Assembly: GCA_017473665.1 (NCBI GenBank)
Contig: JAFUKK010000125.1
Location: forward strand, 1-10,886
From: Lachnospiraceae bacterium
GTDB taxonomy: Bacteria > Bacillota > Clostridia > Lachnospirales > Lachnospiraceae
Direction of reading: 5' to 3'
Length of the DNA: 10,886 nucleotides
This document shows, in pieces, positions 6,831-10,886 of this stretch (its first letter is position 1; every line of letters starts with the position of its first letter). The translations under genes were made by a program, and so were the position numbers. The notes under the pieces are model-generated. The model was not told where the DNA came from, did not search any database, and saw nothing but the letters and a program-made list of their open reading frames with translations.

Positions 6831-8551
6831 TGAATAAAGTGAAAAATCTTTTTTCCCGATGGAAGAATAATCGAAAAATACAAATAGTTATCATAGCAGC
6901 TCTTGTGGTGGTGTTGGTAGTAGTTGCAGTAATGAGCATTGGATTACGGAATAGTGAAACTCAGGTGGTGTATAAGGAAACACAGGTAGGCTTTGGTTCC
7001 CTGGCAGTGGGTGTTACAGAATCCGGCTCTGTGGATATTGGCGTAATCGAGCAGCTATTTGAACTGGATATGAGTGCTCTGCAGCGTGTGGATACAGACA
7101 GTCTGAGCAGCTCAGGCAAAGGTGGTGGAGGTAATATGGCAGGGGGCATGATGGGTGGTGCACCCGGCAATTCCGGTTTTAATGGATTTTCCCAGCTATT
7201 TAATATGGTGGGCGGCAATACCTTCCAAAACAGTAATGATGATTCCAGTCTGACCATTTCTAAGGTGATAGTGTCCGTAGGACAGCAGGTGCAGGAGGGA
7301 GATGTACTCTATGAGCTGGAGGAAGAAAGTGTGAATCAGCTGCAACAGGAGCTGGAGGACAATGTAAATCTGGCTCGGGCAGATTTGGAGGCAGTGTATG
7401 CGGACCAGAAGCTGTCCAAACAGACTGCTGAATATACCTACGAATCCAGCATTGCTTATGGAAGCTATGCGGGGACGGAATATAATTCCAGTATCAACAA
7501 TTATGCCACTGCTGTGACCGAGGCAGAAAACAGCTTGCAGGAGGCCAAGGATAATCTGGCCGTTCTGGAGGCACAGCTGGCAGAAGCCCGGACTCTCTAT
7601 AACAATGCCCTATCCATATACAATAACAGTGCATGGTCTCGAGACAATGTGGATAAAACCGAGGATACTTACCTCTATGTGCAGTATTTCCAGCAGGCTC
7701 AGAGTGATTACTCCACGGTGCAGACTATGGAAAATAAGGTGAGCCAGCTGGAGCAAAAGGTGGAGCAGGCAGAAAGTAATCTGACCACTGCGGAGAAAAA
7801 TTTAAACAAAGCAAAGCGAGAGCAGACACAGGGGCTTTTATCAGCCAAGCAGACCAAATCCCTGCGTGAGCTGGCTTATGATACTGCTCAGGAGACCCTG
7901 GACATTTCTCTGGCATATCTGGAGGAAGAAGCCAAGGAGCAGGAAAGTGTTTATGACCGGGCACAGGATAAATGGGAGGAGTACAGCTCCCATATCAGCG
8001 GCATTCAGATTCTTTCCCAATACAAAGGAGTGGTCACGGAAGTAGGACTGGCAGAAGGAGATGCCTTGGGTACCAACGATGTATTGATTACCCTATACAA
8101 CAGCGAGGATGTGACCATGACTGTCACCATATCCGAAAGTAACATGACTGATATTGCGGTGGGTTCCAAGGCAAAAGTAAATTTTATTGCCTATCCGGAG
8201 CAGGTATTTGAGGCTACTGTCACAGAGATTTCTGATGCTACCACCGATTCCAAAGGAAATGTGGTATATGAAGTGACAGCGACTCTTCAGGGAGATTTGT
8301 CCGGATTGTTCCAGGGTATGACCGGAGAGGTGACCTTTATTTCGGAGGAAATCCAGGAGGTGCTGTATGTAAATAAACGTGCGGTGATTACAGAGGGTGA
8401 GGACTCCTATGTAAAGGTGAAAAAAGCAGATGGTTCCATTGAAAAGAGAGCTGTAAAGGTAGGCTTTAGTGATGGTATCAATATTGAAATCACTGAAGGT
8501 CTGACGGAAGGTGAAACCGTATTGATTGAAAGTAAGGTGAGCAAGACATGA
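6827..8551 (+). CDS. Exporter adaptor 3: HlyD/MacA-type membrane-fusion protein with internal Gly/Met-rich insert
   Basis: This 574-residue protein overlaps the stop of adaptor 2 by 4 nt (ATGA); a second ATG at 6830 is equally usable. A strong GAAGGAGGAA lies at 6811-6820. A basic N-terminus and a Val/Ile-rich segment at 18-40 form the membrane anchor. Residues 47-85 (VVYKETQVGFGSLAVGVTES) match adaptor 2 closely enough to suggest duplication. A Ser/Gly/Met/Asn-rich insert (92-139) sits where adaptor 2 has its acidic run. The first lipoyl half is at 141-168 (ISKVIVSVGQQVQEGDVLYEL), the coiled coil at about 168-388, the second lipoyl half at 391-425, the beta-barrel at 428-506 and the membrane-proximal domain at 508-571 (VLYVNKRAVI, ITEGLTEGETVLIES). 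Unlike adaptors 1 and 2 it has no disordered C-terminal tail. Its stop overlaps the permease start by 4 nt. Confidence 0.88.
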   Translation: MMNKVKNLFSRWKNNRKIQIVIIAALVVVLVVVAVMSIGLRNSETQVVYKETQVGFGSLAVGVTESGSVDIGVIEQLFELDMSALQRVDTDSLSSSGKGGGGNMAGGMMGGAPGNSGFNGFSQLFNMVGGNTFQNSNDDSSLTISKVIVSVGQQVQEGDVLYELEEESVNQLQQELEDNVNLARADLEAVYADQKLSKQTAEYTYESSIAYGSYAGTEYNSSINNYATAVTEAENSLQEAKDNLAVLEAQLAEARTLYNNALSIYNNSAWSRDNVDKTEDTYLYVQYFQQAQSDYSTVQTMENKVSQLEQKVEQAESNLTTAEKNLNKAKREQTQGLLSAKQTKSLRELAYDTAQETLDISLAYLEEEAKEQESVYDRAQDKWEEYSSHISGIQILSQYKGVVTEVGLAEGDALGTNDVLITLYNSEDVTMTVTISESNMTDIAVGSKAKVNFIAYPEQVFEATVTEISDATTDSKGNVVYEVTATLQGDLSGLFQGMTGEVTFISEEIQEVLYVNKRAVITEGEDSYVKVKKADGSIEKRAVKVGFSDGINIEITEGLTEGETVLIESKVSKT

Positions 8552-9936
8552 GAATATCCGAAATATTTCGATTGGTTTATTTAAACCTTTCCCAAAATAA
8601 ATTTAAAGTAATCCTTACCTCCATCGGTATTGTGGTAGGTTCTGCCACTATTATGCTGGTGCTGGCTATCGGTATGGGCGGTAGAGCAGAGGTGGCGGAA
8701 CAGTTTAAAAATCTGAATGCCGGTGCCATTGATATCGCCTATGGTGGCGAGAGCAGCTTCAACATGAAAGATTTCATGAATGGAGAAATGCCGGACATGG
8801 AAAATTTAGGGAATGAGATGCAGCAGTTCTGGGGAAGTGCAGGTAATTCCGGTAGCACCCGGGGTGACAACGGTAGCGGTAGCCGTGGTGGTTTCCCCGG
8901 CAGCGGTAGCATGATGCAGCAATTTGGCAATATGTTTGGTGGCGGTAGTAGCAGCTCCGGAGATGAGGTCATTCTTACAACAGAAGACTGTGAGGAACTG
9001 GAGTTATTTGTATCAGGAATTTCTGACAGTACCATTTCCTATTCTTCCAAAGCATCTCTGGAGGGTGGTGAGCTGGAAAGTGCCACCACCTATACTCTGG
9101 CAGGAGTCCAAAGCAATTACGCCGGCATCAGCAATCTGAAAATGTCCATTGGTAATTTCCTGACAGATAAGCAGAATGACAGTAAGGAAAAAGTATGTGT
9201 GCTGGGTATGAGTGTGGCCCAGGAGATTTTTAGTAGTGCCTACGAGGCTTATGATAGTAGTGTGTATATTGATGGCAGACCCTATGTGGTGGTAGGCGTT
9301 CTGGGGGCAATGGGTACTGTGGCCTCCGGTATCAGCCCCGATACGGCGGTATTTGTTCCCTATGAGACCGGCATCAAATACATCACCGGTCCCGCCATCA
9401 GTCCCACGGTTACGGTCATTGCTGCGGATGTGAACGGAATCCAGCAGGTAATGGCAGATGTGGAGACCGTACTGGCGGACAACTATGAGGGAGCTACCTT
9501 TACTATTTCAGATGCAGGTACCAAGATGGAAGCTGCATCTGCTTCTAACGATACCCTTACCTGGCTGCTTATATCCATGTCAGTCATTGTATTTATCGTA
9601 GGTGGTATCGGTATCATGAACGTACTGTTTTTGTCCGTGAAAGAGCGTACCAATGAAATTGGTATCCTGAAGGCCATCGGTTGCTCCAGAAGAGATATTC
9701 TGATTGAGTTTTTGATGGAGGCAGCCTGCATCAGCTTTATCGGTGCAGTCATCGGTGTATTGTTATCATTGGCAATAACTCCTCTTGTAGAGCTATTTTC
9801 TGTGCGGGTGGAGCTGACTCTGTCCGGTGCGTTGTTGTCCCTGCTTTTCGGTGTGGTCACCGGTACTATTTTTGGCCTACAGCCTGCCTACAAGGCGTCC
9901 CGGTTGATCCCGGTGGTGGCATTGAATCATGAATAA
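8548..9936 (+). CDS. MacB-type ABC transporter permease (FtsX family) with Met/Gly/Ser-rich insert
   Basis: This 462-residue protein has the four-helix MacB topology: TM1 at about 20-43, a large extracytoplasmic domain at 44-335, then TM2 (337-360), TM3 (392-414) and TM4 (426-446). Family landmarks are KVILTSIGIVVGSATIM in TM1, VKERTNEIGILKAIGCSRRDI after TM2 (the coupling region that contacts the ATPase) and LQPAYKASRLIPVVALNHE at the C-terminus. The outer domain carries a low-complexity insert at about 66-138 with DFMNGEMPDMENLG, Gly/Ser stretches and MMQQFGNMFGGG. MacB permeases do not carry substrate through a membrane channel; they use ATP to drive conformational change that moves substrate in the extracytoplasmic assembly. 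This role is family knowledge. The fused ATPase domain of Gram-negative MacB is a separate gene here, as is usual in Firmicutes. Confidence 0.93.
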   Translation: MRISEIFRLVYLNLSQNKFKVILTSIGIVVGSATIMLVLAIGMGGRAEVAEQFKNLNAGAIDIAYGGESSFNMKDFMNGEMPDMENLGNEMQQFWGSAGNSGSTRGDNGSGSRGGFPGSGSMMQQFGNMFGGGSSSSGDEVILTTEDCEELELFVSGISDSTISYSSKASLEGGELESATTYTLAGVQSNYAGISNLKMSIGNFLTDKQNDSKEKVCVLGMSVAQEIFSSAYEAYDSSVYIDGRPYVVVGVLGAMGTVASGISPDTAVFVPYETGIKYITGPAISPTVTVIAADVNGIQQVMADVETVLADNYEGATFTISDAGTKMEAASASNDTLTWLLISMSVIVFIVGGIGIMNVLFLSVKERTNEIGILKAIGCSRRDILIEFLMEAACISFIGAVIGVLLSLAITPLVELFSVRVELTLSGALLSLLFGVVTGTIFGLQPAYKASRLIPVVALNHE

Positions 9937-9958
9937 AAGGTCGAAGGAGAGAAATGTA

Positions 9959-10624
9959 ATGATCCGAATGAAAGGTATCAATAAAGGCTATATGCTGGGA
10001 GAAGAAAAGCTTCCCATTTTAAAAAATATTGATTTCTCCGTGGAAAAAGGAGAATATGTGGCCATTCTGGGACCTTCCGGCTCCGGAAAGACCACATTGA
10101 TGAATATTATCGGATGCATGGATGAAATGGACTCCGGCAAATACTACCTGGACGGGGTGGCTGTCCATGAGACTTCCCAGGATGGATTGACGGATATCCG
10201 AAACAAGAAAATCGGCTTTATCTTCCAGAATTATCAGCTGATTCCCACCTATAATATCCTGCAAAATATCGTCATGCCTCTGCTAGTGCGGGGCATGACC
10301 TATCAGGAGGCGGAAGCTGCCTGCATGAACACCATCCATCTGCTGGGGCTGACGGACCGTATTGCTCACAAGCCCAGCGAACTGTCCGGCGGCCAGAAGC
10401 AGCGTGTGTCCATTGCCAGAGCTCTGGTAGGTCAGCCGGCGATCCTACTGGCAGATGAGCCCACCGGCGCGTTGGACCAGAGCAGTGGTAGGGATGTGTT
10501 GAAGCTTTTCCGGGAGCTGAACGAACTGGGCAACACCATCGTCATGATTACCCACGACCTGGAGGTAGCCAAGTCCGCCAAGAGGATTGTAAGGATTGTG
10601 GATGGACAGCTGTTTGAGGAGTAG
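9959..10624 (+). CDS. ABC transporter ATP-binding protein, MacB/LolD/YknY type
   Basis: I prefer ATG 9959 (221 residues), because AGGAG (9945-9949) lies 9 nt upstream; an in-frame ATG at 9929, inside the permease stop region, would add 10 residues and has no good ribosome binding site. All nucleotide-binding motifs are intact: Walker A GPSGSGKTT (38-46), Q-loop Gln90 in FIFQNYQLIP, signature LSGGQKQR (142-149), Walker B ILLADEP (162-168, catalytic Glu167), D-loop region TGALD (169-173) and H-loop His199 in MITHD. RG followed by YQEAE at 111-119 and the short length, with no C-terminal regulatory domain, fit the family that powers MacB/FtsX-type permeases. It is the last gene of the operon, 22 nt after the permease stop, with a terminator about 50 nt downstream. 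It is almost certainly the energy source for the permease encoded just upstream. Confidence 0.96.
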   Translation: MIRMKGINKGYMLGEEKLPILKNIDFSVEKGEYVAILGPSGSGKTTLMNIIGCMDEMDSGKYYLDGVAVHETSQDGLTDIRNKKIGFIFQNYQLIPTYNILQNIVMPLLVRGMTYQEAEAACMNTIHLLGLTDRIAHKPSELSGGQKQRVSIARALVGQPAILLADEPTGALDQSSGRDVLKLFRELNELGNTIVMITHDLEVAKSAKRIVRIVDGQLFEE

Positions 10625-10676
10625 GTTGCCTTGGCCAGGATGTGGTTTTAAAGAAAAAATGAATTTATAGATTTGG

Positions 10677-10705
10677 AAAAGCAAGGTGAAGTAACCTTGC
10701 TTTTT
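10677..10705 (+). terminator. Rho-independent terminator of the exporter operon
   Basis: AAAAGCAAGGT (10677-10687) pairs with ACCTTGCTTTT (10694-10704) around a 6-nt loop, giving an 11-bp stem whose 3' arm runs into a T-tract. It stands 52 nt after the ATPase stop and marks the end of the operon. Confidence 0.9.
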
Positions 10706-10784
10706 CTATATTTTATGATTTATATAGCTACTAAACATTCAAAAAATAGAAATTACAGTTGAAAATACGAGAAAAAATCTCAAA

Positions 10785-10804
10785 TATTTATTGTACAATA
10801 AATA
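10785..10804. promoter_or_regulatory. Perfect 20-bp palindrome overlapping a -35 element; candidate operator
   Basis: The left half TATTTATTGT (10785-10794) is followed directly by its exact reverse complement ACAATAAATA (10795-10804), with no spacer. The TTGTAC -35 element (10791-10796) lies in its centre, so a bound dimer would block RNA polymerase. It lies upstream of the expected transcription start, which argues for a DNA-level site and not an RNA hairpin. The symmetry fits a homodimeric helix-turn-helix repressor; I do not recognise the half-site. Confidence 0.7.
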
Positions 10805-10818
10805 AAGGGGGATATAAT
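10791..10818 (+). promoter_or_regulatory. Near-consensus sigma-A promoter for the gene at the window end
   Basis: TTGTAC (10791-10796) and a perfect TATAAT (10813-10818) are separated by 16 nt. A start of transcription near 10825 would give a very short leader containing the ribosome binding site AAAGGA (10827-10832). The -35 lies inside a 20-bp palindrome. Confidence 0.82.
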
Positions 10819-10843
10819 AAAAGAAGAAAGGATGTAAAATGAT

Positions 10844-10886
10844 ATGTTATGTCAGTTTACGATAAAGAATTATAATAGCATCAGAG
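10844..10886 (+). CDS. N-terminus of a probable AAA-family ATP-binding protein (3' end outside window)
   Basis: Only 14 full codons are visible: MLCQFTIKNYNSIR, open to the window edge. This resembles the first beta-strand and turn (M-x-x-F-x-x-x-N-[YF]-x-S-[IF]-[RK]) of AAA_15/AAA_21 type ATPases, the group that includes the SMC/OLD/RloC-like proteins often found in phage-defence loci. The match rests on a very short peptide. AAAGGA at 10827-10832 is 11 nt upstream, slightly long. An ATG at 10839 is better spaced but its frame stops after 8 codons (MICYVSLR), and the ATG at 10849 also stops after 8 codons. The gene is preceded by its own strong promoter and candidate operator. Confidence 0.55.
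   Translation, partial: MLCQFTIKNYNSIR

Noticed and set aside
3317..8961. RGD tripeptides in adaptor 1 (two copies) and the permease insert, as possible integrin-binding motifs
   Set aside because: They lie in Arg/Gly/Ser/Asp-rich low-complexity segments where RGD is expected by composition, and the anchored location gives no support for host-cell binding.
10769..10781. GAGA-A5-TCTC hairpin before the last promoter as an extra terminator or attenuator
   Set aside because: It has a 4-bp stem with no T-run after it, and lies upstream of the promoter.
1..10886. CRISPR arrays, tRNA or rRNA genes, insertion sequences, riboswitches
   Set aside because: I found no regularly spaced repeats, cloverleaf-like structure, transposase-like coding sequence or recognisable aptamer. 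The only repeats are short coding repeats and the sites listed.

Overview
The window looks like a low- to mid-GC Gram-positive chromosome, most likely a Clostridia/Lachnospiraceae-type gut anaerobe. The basis is strong AGGAGG-like ribosome binding sites, ATGA stop/start overlaps, short rho-independent terminators with U-tracts, a near-consensus sigma-A type promoter, and the protein families present. The taxonomic call is inference from style, not a database match. All genes read on the + strand.

Region 1 (1-3160) holds the C-terminal end of a class I/II PLP aminotransferase, a 611-residue polytopic membrane protein (DUF6020-like, possibly a GT-C type glycosyltransferase) that is clearly more AT-rich than its neighbours, and an unusual in-frame fusion. 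The fusion joins a complete TrmL-type tRNA 2'-O-methyltransferase to a gamma-class carbonic anhydrase-like left-handed beta-helix. A strong terminator, whose 5' arm contains the fusion gene's stop codon, closes this group.

Region 2 (3161-10705) is a self-contained operon of five tightly packed genes: three successive membrane-fusion/adaptor proteins of the HlyD/MacA type, a MacB-type FtsX permease, and a MacB/LolD-type ABC ATPase, followed by a terminator. Junctions are overlaps of 11, 4 and 4 nt, then a 22-nt gap with a good ribosome binding site before the ATPase. The predicted product is a MacAB/YknXYZ-like exporter at the cytoplasmic membrane. Three different adaptors for one permease is more than the usual one. 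All four membrane-anchored proteins also carry low-complexity Met/Gly/Asn/Pro-rich segments outside the membrane, and a short DFMNG motif is shared by adaptor 2 and the permease.

Region 3 (10706-10886) is an AT-rich intergenic stretch. It contains a perfect 20-bp palindrome overlapping the -35 element of a near-consensus promoter, then the first 14 codons of what resembles an AAA-family ATP-binding protein (MLCQFTIKNYNSIR). The gene runs off the window.
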